This document shows, piece after piece, positions 1 to 8,775 of a stretch of DNA of 64,000 nt. The notes under the pieces were generated by a model. That model saw nothing but the letters and a program-made list of their open reading frames with translations. It was not told the origin of the DNA and did not search any database. The position numbers and the translations under genes are program-made. Each line of letters starts with the position of its first letter. The first letter of the stretch is position 1. This DNA is from Cynocephalus volans (lineage: Eukaryota; Chordata; Mammalia; Dermoptera; Cynocephalidae), in the NCBI RefSeq assembly GCF_027409185.1, contig NC_084472.1:93326427-93390426 (forward strand). The letters run 5' to 3'.

Positions 1-3000
1 AATAAAACAATCTAGGATATGAAGAAAGAAATTTATGAAGAGTGAGGTACCTTAAAAAAGAATGTGGCAGAACTCCAAGAACTGAAGAATTGATTCAGTG
101 AAATAAAAAATATAGCTGAGAGCTTAAGCAGCAGGCTAGAGCATGCAGAAGGAAGAATTTCTGATCTAAAAGGGCGTAGCTATGAAGTAACCCAGGTGGA
201 CAAAAAAAAAAAAATTAAAAAGTAGAGAAAATCAAACAACCTTAAGCACAGAAACATCCAAATCATGAGTGTACCCAAAAAGGAAGAGAATGGAAAAGGT
301 ATGGAAAATATATTCAATGAAATACTAGCAAAAAAGTTGTCAGATATTGGTAAAGATGCAGACTTCTAGATCAAAGAGACTCAAAGATCCCCAAAGAGGT
401 TCAATCCAAAAAGGTCCTATCTAAGACACATTATAAATTGTCAAAAGTCATATTGTCAAAAGACAAAGAGAAAATCCTAAAAAGATCAATAGCAAAGGTC
501 AACAAAATAAAATGTTGGTTTTAGGAAAAGATAAACAAAATAGACAATACAATAGCTAGACTAAAAAAAGAAGAGAAATTCCCAAAAAAACAAAAATCAG
601 AAAAGAAAGAGGAGATATTATGACCAATATTACAGAAATACAAAGAAGCATTAGTGACTATTATGAATAACTACAGGCCAACAAATTCGAAAACATGGAG
701 GAAATGGATAAAAATCTGAACACATTTAAACTAACAAGACAGAACCAAGAAAAAATTGAAAACCTTAACAGACCAATAACAAGCAATAAAATTAAAGCAA
801 TAATCAGCAGTCTCCCAAAAAAGAAAAGCCCAGGACCAGATTGCTTCACTGCTGAATTCTACCAAACTTTTCAGAAATCCTTTTCAAACTATTCCAAACA
901 ATTCACCAAGAGGAAATTCTCTCATATTCATTCTATGGTGTCAGCATCACTCTGATACACCATTCGGACAAACATACAATGACAACAAAAAACTATAGGG
1001 CAATATCCTTGATGAACACAGATGCAAAAATCCTCAACAGAATATTAGCAAACAGAATCCAGCAGCACATCAAAAAGATCATGATCAAGTGGGATTCACC
1101 TCAGAGATGCAAAGATGATTCAATGTACCTTAGCCAATAATTGTGATATATGACATCAACAAAGTAAAGGAGAAAAACCATATTATCATCTGAATAGATG
1201 CAGAAAAAAGAGTTGACAAAATTCAACATCCCTTCATGATAAAGTATCTCAACAGAATTTGTATAGAAGGAAAGGATCTCATCACAATAGAAGCCATAGA
1301 TGACAAACCCATTGCCAGGATCATCCTGAATGAAAAAAAGCTGAAATATTTTTCTATAAGAATTAGAACAGTACGAGGACATCCCCTGTCAACACTCCTA
1401 TTTAACATAATATTGGATGGTCTAGCCAGAGCAATCAGAAAGAGAAAGAAATAAATGGCAGTCAAATTGGAGAAGCAGTCAAATTGTCCTTGTTTGCAGA
1501 TGACATTATTCTATACAAAGAAAAATCTAAAGACTCTACCAAACAACTCTTTGGGCTGATTAACAAATACAGTAAAGTTGTAGGAACATAATCAATATAC
1601 AAAAATCAGTAATATTTTTATTTTCCAACAATAAACCAACATAAAGAGAAATGAAGAAAGTAGCCCAATTTTGCATAGCCACCAAAAAACCAAAATATGT
1701 AGGAAAAAAATGTAATGAAGGAGGTGAAAGATCTCTAAAATGAGAACAACAAATTACTGCTGAAAGAAATTAAAGAGGAGAAAATAGATTCTGTGCTGAT
1801 GGATGTGAAGAAGGAACATTGTGAAAATGTACATATTACTCAAAGCGAACACAGGTTCAATGAAATATTCATAAAAATACCAATGACATTCTTCACAGAA
1901 ATAGAAAAAAAACCAATCCTAACATTCATATGGAGCAGTAAGACCCCAAATAGCCAAAGCAGTCCTGGGAAAAACAAATAAAGCCAGTCTTCTAATTATA
2001 CTACAAAGCTATAGTAAACAAAACAGTATGGTATTGGCAGAGAAACAGACACCAGAACCAATGGAACAGAATAGAGAACCCTGAAATCAACCTCTGTACT
2101 TCCAGCCAGCTGATCTTCAAGAAGGGCAATAAGAATGTTAAGGGAAGTCACTTCAATAAATGGTGTTGTGAAAACTGGATATCTGTTAGTGGAAGAATGA
2201 AACTAGACCCATACCTTTGCCTAGTACCAAAATGAACCCAAAATGGATTAAAGACTTAAATATAAGACTGAAACTATAAAACTCCTGGCAGAAAATATAG
2301 GGATAACACGGCAGAATGTCAGACTGGGCAAAAACTTTATGAATAAGCCTCAAAAGCATAGGCAACAAAAGAAAAATAACCAAATGGGATTATACCAAAC
2401 CAACAAGCTTCTGCACAGCAAAGGAAACAATCAGCAGAGCAAAAAGACAACCTGCAGAATGGGAGAAAATATTTGCAAGCTATACATCTGACAGAGGATT
2501 AATAAGCAAAATATGCAAAGAACTCAAACAACATAACACAACATAACAGTAAAAGATAATACAAAAAAATAGCAAAGAAGCTGAATAGACATTTCTCAAA
2601 GGAAGACACACAAAAGTCCAACAGGAGGTAAGAAAATGCACAATATCATTCAGCATCAGGAAAGTGGAAATCAAAACCACTTTGAAATATAATTCCACCC
2701 CAGTCAGACTGGTTTCAATCAAAAAGACAGACAGTAACAGGTGCTGGTGAGGATGCAGAGAAAGGGAAACCTTTCTACACCGTTGGTGGGACTGTAAATT
2801 AGTGCAGCCATTATAGAAAACAGTCAGGATTCTCAAACGACTACAGATAGAACTTCCATTAGATACAGCAATCCCACTACTGGGTATATACCCAAAGGAC
2901 TGGAAGTCATCATGTCAAAGGGATACATCCCTTGTTTATCACAGCTCTATTTACAAGTGCCAAGTGTTGGAACCAACTTAAGTGTCCATCGATGGATGAC

Positions 3001-3237
3001 TGGATAAGGAAAATGTGGTATATACACAGAATGGAACACTACTCACACATAAAAAAGAATGAAAATCTGCCATTCACAGCAACATGGATGATCTTGGAGA
3101 AAATTATGTTAAACTAAATAAGCCAGGCAAAGAAATAGAAATACCATGTGTCCTCATCATAAGTGGGAGTAAAAATATAAATAAATAAGTTATGTAATAT
3201 ATACATAAGTAACAAACAAGAAAGAAAGAAAATATCT
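1..3237 (+). mobile_element. LINE-1, internally deleted and broken
   Basis: Sense-strand L1 whose 5' part lies beyond the window. Positions 1-480 read as ORF1 coiled-coil and central region (a degraded 'GVPEGEE'-like stretch near 265-290). At about 480-540 the sequence jumps into ORF2 just before the reverse transcriptase, so the end of ORF1 and the whole endonuclease are absent. RT landmarks follow: SPGPD near 826-840, 'GHPLSTLLFNI' near 1377-1410 and the FADD catalytic motif at 1492-1503. The ORF2 C-terminus ('CPSMDDWIRKMW') lies near 2980-3020 and an L1 3' UTR ends near 3237. Many stops and frameshifts; no frame exceeds about 120 codons, so it cannot encode active protein. Confidence 0.93.
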
Positions 3238-3238
3238 A

Positions 3239-3391
3239 GGGGGCTGGCCCGTGGCTCACTTGGGAGAGTGTGGTGCTGATAACACCAAGGCCACAGGTTT
3301 GGATCCCATATAGGGATGGCCGGTTAGCTCACTTGGGAGAGTGTGGTGCTGACAAAACTAAGTCAAGGGTTAAGATCCCCTTACCAGTCAT
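3239..3391 (+). mobile_element. CYN-like tRNA-Ile-derived SINE (dimeric)
   Basis: Two successive tRNA-Ile-like heads: 'TGGCTCACTTGGGAGAGTG' with 'GGTTTGGATCC', then 'GGCCGGTTAGCTCACTTGG' with 'GGTTAAGATCC'. The unit ends with CCCCTTACCAGTCAT and an A/T-rich tail. The second head is very close to the 5' half of tRNA-Ile. The tail is split by the next element and resumes near 3555-3580. Confidence 0.85.
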
Positions 3392-3554
3392 CTTTTTTTT
3401 TTTTGACCAGTAAGGGGATCGCAACCCTCAGCATGGTGCCATCCGCACCACGCTCAGCCAGTGAGTACACCAGCCATCCCTATATAGGATCCGAACCCGT
3501 GGCCTTGGCGCTACCAGTACCACACTCTCCCGAGTGAGCCATGGGGCCAGCCCT
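3392..3554 (-). mobile_element. CYN-like SINE nested in the tail of another SINE
   Basis: Reverse-oriented SINE (poly-T first, then GACCAGTAAGGGGATC, two tRNA-like heads, ending GCCATGGGGCCAGCC). It is flanked by an exact 14-bp duplication, CCCTTACCAGTCAT, at 3378-3391 and 3555-3568. It therefore inserted into the 3' end of the plus-strand SINE, which dates it as the younger of the two. Confidence 0.88.
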
Positions 3555-3579
3555 CCCTTACCAGTCATTTAAAAAAAAA

Positions 3580-4590
3580 AATCTAAATAATATGCTGAAC
3601 TTTCAAAGGTGGAGAACAGAACTGTGGTTAATAGAGGTGTGAAAGGGAGAGGGGAATTGGTTAAGGGTCACAAAGAATGATTTCCTTTTCATTTCTGAAA
3701 GCACTTAATTTTGTCTTCAGTATTCTCCCATCTCCAACTGTTACTTTCCCAGCTACTTTGACACGTTTTTCGTTTTATCTTGCCAAGTGTTTCGAAAATG
3801 TTATTTTTCTTAAGAGTACAATCCAATGTGAACAACTTTGAGTAATATTTACCTATCAACCCAAGATTCTCCCCCTCCAATTCCACTATTGTTTACTGTT
3901 TTACCGAATGAAGGCATCCCTTCTACTAGATAGTGATAAATTTGTAGGTCAGCCGATGCTTTGACACTGCAGTTTGACAGGTTTAGATGAAGATAGGACA
4001 AGTAATGATTTGTTGCACAGAATTATATACAAGGGTACTTCAAAGGTTTGTAAAAAAATGTAATAAAAAGATAATATGAATATTTCCATGACCATTCTGA
4101 TGACACCTGGTATTAAGGAGCATGAAAAAGTAATATATGAATATTATTTAATATGTCTTTGAGCAAGGTGATTAAATAATTACTCATTTGAAATCGAAAT
4201 GAAGAACTATAGATATTTATTCCAAGTCATTATATATAAATCAAGATTCCCACATCAAAACAAGATATATATTCACCTTTCCATTAAGACCCTTTTTCTT
4301 AAAATATTTGTTGTGGACATGTTCACAAATAGACATATATTAGAGAACAGTACAATGAATCCATGTGCCCTTCATGTACATTCAGTAATTATCAACCTAC
4401 GGCCAGTTGTCATTCTTTTGTATACCCACAATGTAACTGTGACTCCCAGTATTTAAGAGCAAATCCAATGCAGTTTACTTAGTCACGTCTTGAGTCCCAC
4501 TCTAATCCATGTTAGCCCATGCCCTGCTCTTTGTCCTCCATCCTGGCCTTCTCATAAAGCCACCTGTCTCTACCTTTCTTTCTATTTTTT
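3580..4590. other. Unassigned sequence upstream of the ADAM gene
   Basis: AT-rich sequence with no convincing gene. Apart from the MITE-like palindrome near 4029-4105 I recognise nothing. A 5' untranslated exon or promoter of the downstream ADAM gene could lie here, but nothing in the sequence identifies one. Confidence 0.4.
4029..4105 (+). repeat. MITE-like palindromic repeat, copy 1
   Basis: Starts TACAAGGGTACTTCAAA and carries the internal 'AAAAAGATAATA' block shared with copies near 20310, 30099 and 61451. The right arm is badly decayed. Confidence 0.5.
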
Positions 4591-4597
4591 CTTTCAG
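4591..4597 (+). promoter_or_regulatory. Candidate 3' splice site in the ADAM 5' leader
   Basis: A long pyrimidine tract (4562-4595) ends in CTTTCAG with no AG for about 30 bases before it, 131 bp upstream of the first in-frame ATG of the ADAM frame. Genes of the intronless ADAM group usually have an uninterrupted coding exon preceded by untranslated exons, so this would fit the start of the coding exon. No donor was identified. Confidence 0.4.
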
Positions 4598-4727
4598 TTT
4601 TAGTTCGGCTGCTCTGATGGATTGAGTCTGCCAGAGACAGACCATTAAAGGTCAGTGTTGCAGACACCCAAATCAAAGGGAGGTGACAGACCAGCAGTGC
4701 CCTTGGCCCTCCTGTCCTTCATTCTCA

Positions 4728-6878
4728 ATGGCTATGGGTGAGGCCCTGGCAGATGTGAGGATAAGTCTACTGCTGCTCTGGCCGGGGGTGATTCTGTTCC
4801 TATTCGGATGGCTGCAGATTGGACATTCCCAACCCCTTAGCCCCCCTGAAGTGGTGATACCCTTTAGGATAACTGGCATTGGGAGGGAAATGAAGGCCCC
4901 AGGATGGATGTCCTATGGCCTGCACTTTGGGGGCCAGAGACACATTATCCACATGAAGGTCAAGAAGAATTTGGTGTCCAGATATTTCTCTGTGTTCACC
5001 TACACAGAGCAGGGTGCTCTCATCGAGGACCAGCCTTTTGTCCAGAGTAACTGCTACTATCACGGATTTGTAGAAGGGGACCCAGAATCCAAGGTTGCTC
5101 TTAACACCTGTTCTGGGGGATTTCAAGGACTACTACGGATAAATGACATTATTTATGAAATCCAGCCCAAAGAGCTTTCTGCCACATTGGAGCATCTAAT
5201 TTATAAGATTGACAGTGAGGAGACAAAATATCCAGCCCTGAGATGTGGATTAACAGAAGAAGAAATAACACGACAATTGAGGCTTCAAGACAGTGATAAT
5301 GCCACTGAGATGCAAAGCAGTTATGAGGGCTGGTGGACCCACAAACGGTTTGTTGAACTGTTCGTGGTGACGGACAACCTACGGTTCCTTTATAGGGAAA
5401 GTAACATCTCATTCGTGCAGAAGGATGCAATTCAGGTTGTCCATGCACTAAATTTCCTTTACACTCCAATGGATGTTGAGGTGTCTTTACCTGGAATTGA
5501 GATCTGGAGTGAAAAAAACCTTGTGGACTCACATGATATATTTATACTCCTCACAGAATTTTGCAAGTGGAAGAAATCAAACCTTAATTCCCGCATTCAA
5601 CACGATGTTGTTCATCTTTTTGTACGGCGCAGCTTCGGTAAATTTCTTGGCTTAGCTTATATTGGAACAGTATGTTTTCCTAATTCAAACTGTGCAGTTA
5701 GTAGTTTCATGGGTTCTGACACATATAGTTTTGCATTAACTGTGTCACATGAGCTTGGCCATAACTTGGGTATGCCCCATGATGATAAGACATGTAAATG
5801 TGCCAAGAAGAAGTGCGTAATGTATCCATCAAAAGCGAATACAGATAAATTCAGCAACTGCAGTTATTTTCATTTTTGGCGAACTACTGGAAGAAGGACC
5901 TGTATGCACACTGCACCAAGTCCAGAGAACATCTTCACATTGAAGCAGTGTGGAAACAGTGTGGTTGATGAAGGAGAGCAGTGTGACTGTGGATCCTTAA
6001 AATTGTGTACTAAAGATCCCTGTTGTTCGGCAAACTGCACTCTGAAACCTGGGGCTGCTTGTGCTTTTGGGCTTTGTTGCAAACACTGCCAGTTCATGCC
6101 ATCGGGCACAGTCTGTAGAGAAAAGGACAATGAATGTGACCTTCCAGAGTGGTGCAATGGAGCCTCGCACAACTGTCCAGCAGATGTGCACGTGCAGGAT
6201 GGGGTCCGTTGCATGGGTGGTGGCTACTGCTATGAAAGGAGATGCAATATCCGTGATGAACAGTGTAGGCAAATTTTTGGCAAAGAAGCCAAGAGTGCAA
6301 ATCAGAGTTGCTACAGGGAAATGAACATCCGAGGTGACCGTTTTGGTCACTGTGGTTTGAATGGCTCTACATATGTAAGATGTAGTATCTCAGATGTCCT
6401 GTGTGGGAGAGTTCAGTGTGAGAATGTGACAGTAATTCCCCTTCTGAAAGATCATTCTACTGTGCATTGGACTCACATCAATGGTGTCACCTGCTGGAGT
6501 ACCGACTATCATTTAGGGATGACCATACCTGATATAGGTGAAGTGAAAGGTGGCACAGAGTGTGGTGCAGAACACGTGTGCATCCGCAGGCGGTGTGTTC
6601 CTATGTCACTTTGGAGCAGTTCTTGTTCACCTGAGACCTGCAATATGAGAGGGGTCTGCAACAATAAACATCACTGCCACTGCAGCTCTGAGTGGGATCC
6701 CCCTGACTGCCTGACAGCCGGCAGTGGAGGCAGTGTTGATAGTGGCCCACCCCCTCAGAGAAAAGTGAATAAGATGGAGACGACAGTACTTTGGATTCCA
6801 GTTGTGGTCTTGCTTTGCTATTTGTTACTTTTGCTTTGCTGTATGTTACTTTGTTTTTATGGCATGCGCAGAAATTAA
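4728..6878 (+). CDS. ADAM metalloprotease, intronless ADAM20/21/29 clade (testis-type)
   Basis: Intact 716-codon frame for a type I membrane disintegrin-metalloprotease. The frame is open further upstream but only a GTG lies there; the first ATG is 4728. A second ATG at 4734 has the better Kozak context (G at -3 and +4). Order: signal peptide (hydrophobic about 13-28); prodomain with cysteine switch RCGL (Cys173); minimal RXXR at 182-185; catalytic domain with HELGHNLGMPHD at 341-352 and Met-turn CVMYP; disintegrin domain about 405-490 with ECD loop (469-471); cysteine-rich domain; EGF-like module 633-661; membrane span about 687-711; very short basic tail ending GMRRN. Seven N-glycosylation sequons. 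From memory it resembles ADAM20, ADAM21 and ADAM29 to similar degrees; unlike human ADAM29 its active site is complete. Known relatives are mainly testis/sperm proteins. Orthology to one human gene is unresolved. Confidence 0.93.
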   Translation: MAMGEALADVRISLLLLWPGVILFLFGWLQIGHSQPLSPPEVVIPFRITGIGREMKAPGWMSYGLHFGGQRHIIHMKVKKNLVSRYFSVFTYTEQGALIEDQPFVQSNCYYHGFVEGDPESKVALNTCSGGFQGLLRINDIIYEIQPKELSATLEHLIYKIDSEETKYPALRCGLTEEEITRQLRLQDSDNATEMQSSYEGWWTHKRFVELFVVTDNLRFLYRESNISFVQKDAIQVVHALNFLYTPMDVEVSLPGIEIWSEKNLVDSHDIFILLTEFCKWKKSNLNSRIQHDVVHLFVRRSFGKFLGLAYIGTVCFPNSNCAVSSFMGSDTYSFALTVSHELGHNLGMPHDDKTCKCAKKKCVMYPSKANTDKFSNCSYFHFWRTTGRRTCMHTAPSPENIFTLKQCGNSVVDEGEQCDCGSLKLCTKDPCCSANCTLKPGAACAFGLCCKHCQFMPSGTVCREKDNECDLPEWCNGASHNCPADVHVQDGVRCMGGGYCYERRCNIRDEQCRQIFGKEAKSANQSCYREMNIRGDRFGHCGLNGSTYVRCSISDVLCGRVQCENVTVIPLLKDHSTVHWTHINGVTCWSTDYHLGMTIPDIGEVKGGTECGAEHVCIRRRCVPMSLWSSSCSPETCNMRGVCNNKHHCHCSSEWDPPDCLTAGSGGSVDSGPPPQRKVNKMETTVLWIPVVVLLCYLLLLLCCMLLCFYGMRRN
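6810..6851 (+). repeat. 21-bp in-frame tandem duplication inside the ADAM membrane span
   Basis: Two adjacent 21-bp units (6810-6830 and 6831-6851) differ at 2 of 21 bases and are exactly in register with codons, giving LLCYLLL then LLCCMLL. The duplication lengthens the hydrophobic segment by seven residues without breaking the frame. Confidence 0.8.
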
Positions 6879-6996
6879 GAAAGAAGAGCAGAATTTTCAA
6901 CCTTCACCTGATTTAGAATATTGACCTCAGAACAAAAATTGAAATATTCTAACTTCACCTAACAAAAAATAGCAAAAAAAAGTCACAATTTTAGAA

Positions 6997-7002
6997 AATA
7001 AA
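6997..7002 (+). terminator. Candidate polyadenylation signal AATAAA of the ADAM gene
   Basis: First canonical AATAAA after the stop codon (119 nt downstream). A T-rich stretch follows near 7018-7040. Short 3' UTRs are plausible for this group, but there is no transcript support. Confidence 0.5.
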
Positions 7003-7039
7003 CCCATTCTTAATGAAATTTCACTGTATTACATTTTAG

Positions 7040-8580
7040 GGTATTGGCAGTAAAAATGTTACTGCATGTGGTAAGAGGCCACTGAGAGAAAAACCCAGGG
7101 ATATTATGTTTCAGGATCATGAACATGAGCCATTAAGTAAAGGGATTCCTAGCATATTCCTAACTTTCATTATTGTAAGCAGTGTTAGTGGTTTATTTTC
7201 ATGGAGTTAGTCTCTTTTTGTTTCCTGAACAAAGGCACAGCTCATGGTCAGCATGTGTGTGTTTTAATTTGTTGTCCCTCGACTCCAACCTCCTTCCCCT
7301 TTTTGCTCTGCCCTGGCACATGGGGAATGGGAATCTCCAGGATGCATTTCTTCTTTGCCAGTCCTCTCTGTGCGTTTCAGCCAATAGTGGAGCTAGAGGG
7401 AGACTGGAGACCTAGAGAATGGTTTGAGTGTTGTTGATGTCACTGTGGCCTCAGTACCAGCTTGCACCTCGGCAGCAGCAGTAGCTTTCATTCTTCACCT
7501 TATTACTCTGTGTACTTAGTAACTCCCGAACCAACAGTACATTCAGCCGAGAGATGCCAGCACAGCCACCAAGCAACTCACCCTCGCAGTTCTCAGTCCC
7601 AGATCTTCGAGCCTCCACCTAATTCTAGAGGCTCCAGCACCACGTTGGCTGTACCCTGTCCTTAGAGGTGGGCCTACAACCATGGCACCTATTCCAAAGC
7701 TCTAGGTTAAAAAAACCCCAACCTCTCTTCTTTGATCTCTAGAACTAGTAGTGATAGTTACATGTTCTTGTTAGCACTCGTGATAGTTACATGTTCTTGT
7801 TAGCACTTGTGGTTATCACGATGGTGTGGTTTCTCATTTTGTGAATGAACTATCTGAGTGACACGGTGCTCACCATGGTACAGTGGAGAACAGAGGAAGG
7901 AGTCAGACATCAGAAGGTTTTGAATTTTTCTCACCACTGCCCTTCACTAGCTAGAGGAAATGATTTAAACTTAGGTAGACATTCCTCAAAATCAAAATGA
8001 GTGAACAATAACACTTTGGTTATAAAAAATGATAAAGAAGAAAGTTATATTCCTTGTAGGATGTCAGAAGTCTTAGAAAACTATGTTTTCTCTGGTGGGA
8101 AAATCTAAAAAATCCTAATTAATCTTTAAAAACCGTGTTTTAAAATCTTCATAGCGTTGTTAAAGTAAGGAGGACTAGACGAACAAAAATGTCAGGCATG
8201 GAAAACAGAGCTGATGTGAGCTTACTATCGCCAGGCGTCTTCTTTTCCGGAGCATTTACTGTCACTGGATGTCAACTGAGGATCTGGCTCAGTCGAGTCA
8301 GAGGAAATCTGCCAGGGGAAGGAGAAACCAGCAATCCTCTTAGTTACTTTACTGTCCTGATTTATAAACTAGACATTTAGATGCCTTCAATCCATAATTA
8401 TTTTTGCCCAAGTAACAAGTTCTGAATTGAGGGCTTTGTGAGTTGGTGGTAAGATATTCTCAAATTTTAAAAACAGTGTACCTTCCTAAATTCATGTTAA
8501 TTTTAGACACAAGAGGTAGTAAAAGGAGGCTTGTCCTAATCATATGTACTGTCTTTCCATTAAGAAACTCAGATGAGTTT
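7040..8580. other. Unassigned sequence downstream of the ADAM gene
   Basis: No gene recognised. 7280-7680 is less AT-rich than its surroundings and may be a decayed repeat, but I cannot name it. A 29-bp tandem duplication lies at 7751-7808. Confidence 0.35.
7751..7808 (+). repeat. Two-copy 29-bp tandem repeat
   Basis: Units 7751-7779 and 7780-7808 (GTGATAGTTACATGTTCTTG followed by TTAGCACTC or TTAGCACTT) differ only at the last base, indicating a recent tandem duplication. Confidence 0.9.
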
Positions 8581-8594
8581 AAATGTGCATGTGG

Positions 8595-8761
8595 GGCCGG
8601 CTCCGTGGTGCACTCGGGAGAGTGCAGCGCTTGTGAGTGCAGCAGCGCTCCCACCGCGGGTTCGGATCCTATATAGGAATGGCCGATGTGCGCGACACCA
8701 AGCCAAGGGTTGTGATCCCCTTACCAGTCACCAAAAGACAAAAAAATAAAAAAATAAAAAT
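8595..8761 (+). mobile_element. CYN-like SINE, divergent subtype
   Basis: Begins GGCCGGCTCCGTGGTGCACT, has 'GGTTCGGATCC', a shortened second head, CCCCTTACCAGTCA and an (A)nT tail. Near-perfect 14-bp target-site duplication AAATGTGC[A/C]TGTGG at 8581-8594 and 8762-8775. The first head differs from the other copies ('TTGTGAGTGCAGCAGCGCTC'), suggesting a separate subfamily shared with the copy at 59096-59264. Confidence 0.87.
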
Positions 8762-8775
8762 AAATGTGCCTGTGG

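Noticed and set aside
4683-4727. A longer N-terminus for the ADAM protein starting at 4683
   Set aside because: The codon at 4683 is GTG, not ATG, and the clade's proteins begin with a short MA-type start just before the signal peptide. The start was moved to 4728.
4800-6900. Several minus-strand frames of 66-127 codons across the ADAM gene
   Set aside because: They overlap an intact sense gene with clear domain structure and resemble no family.
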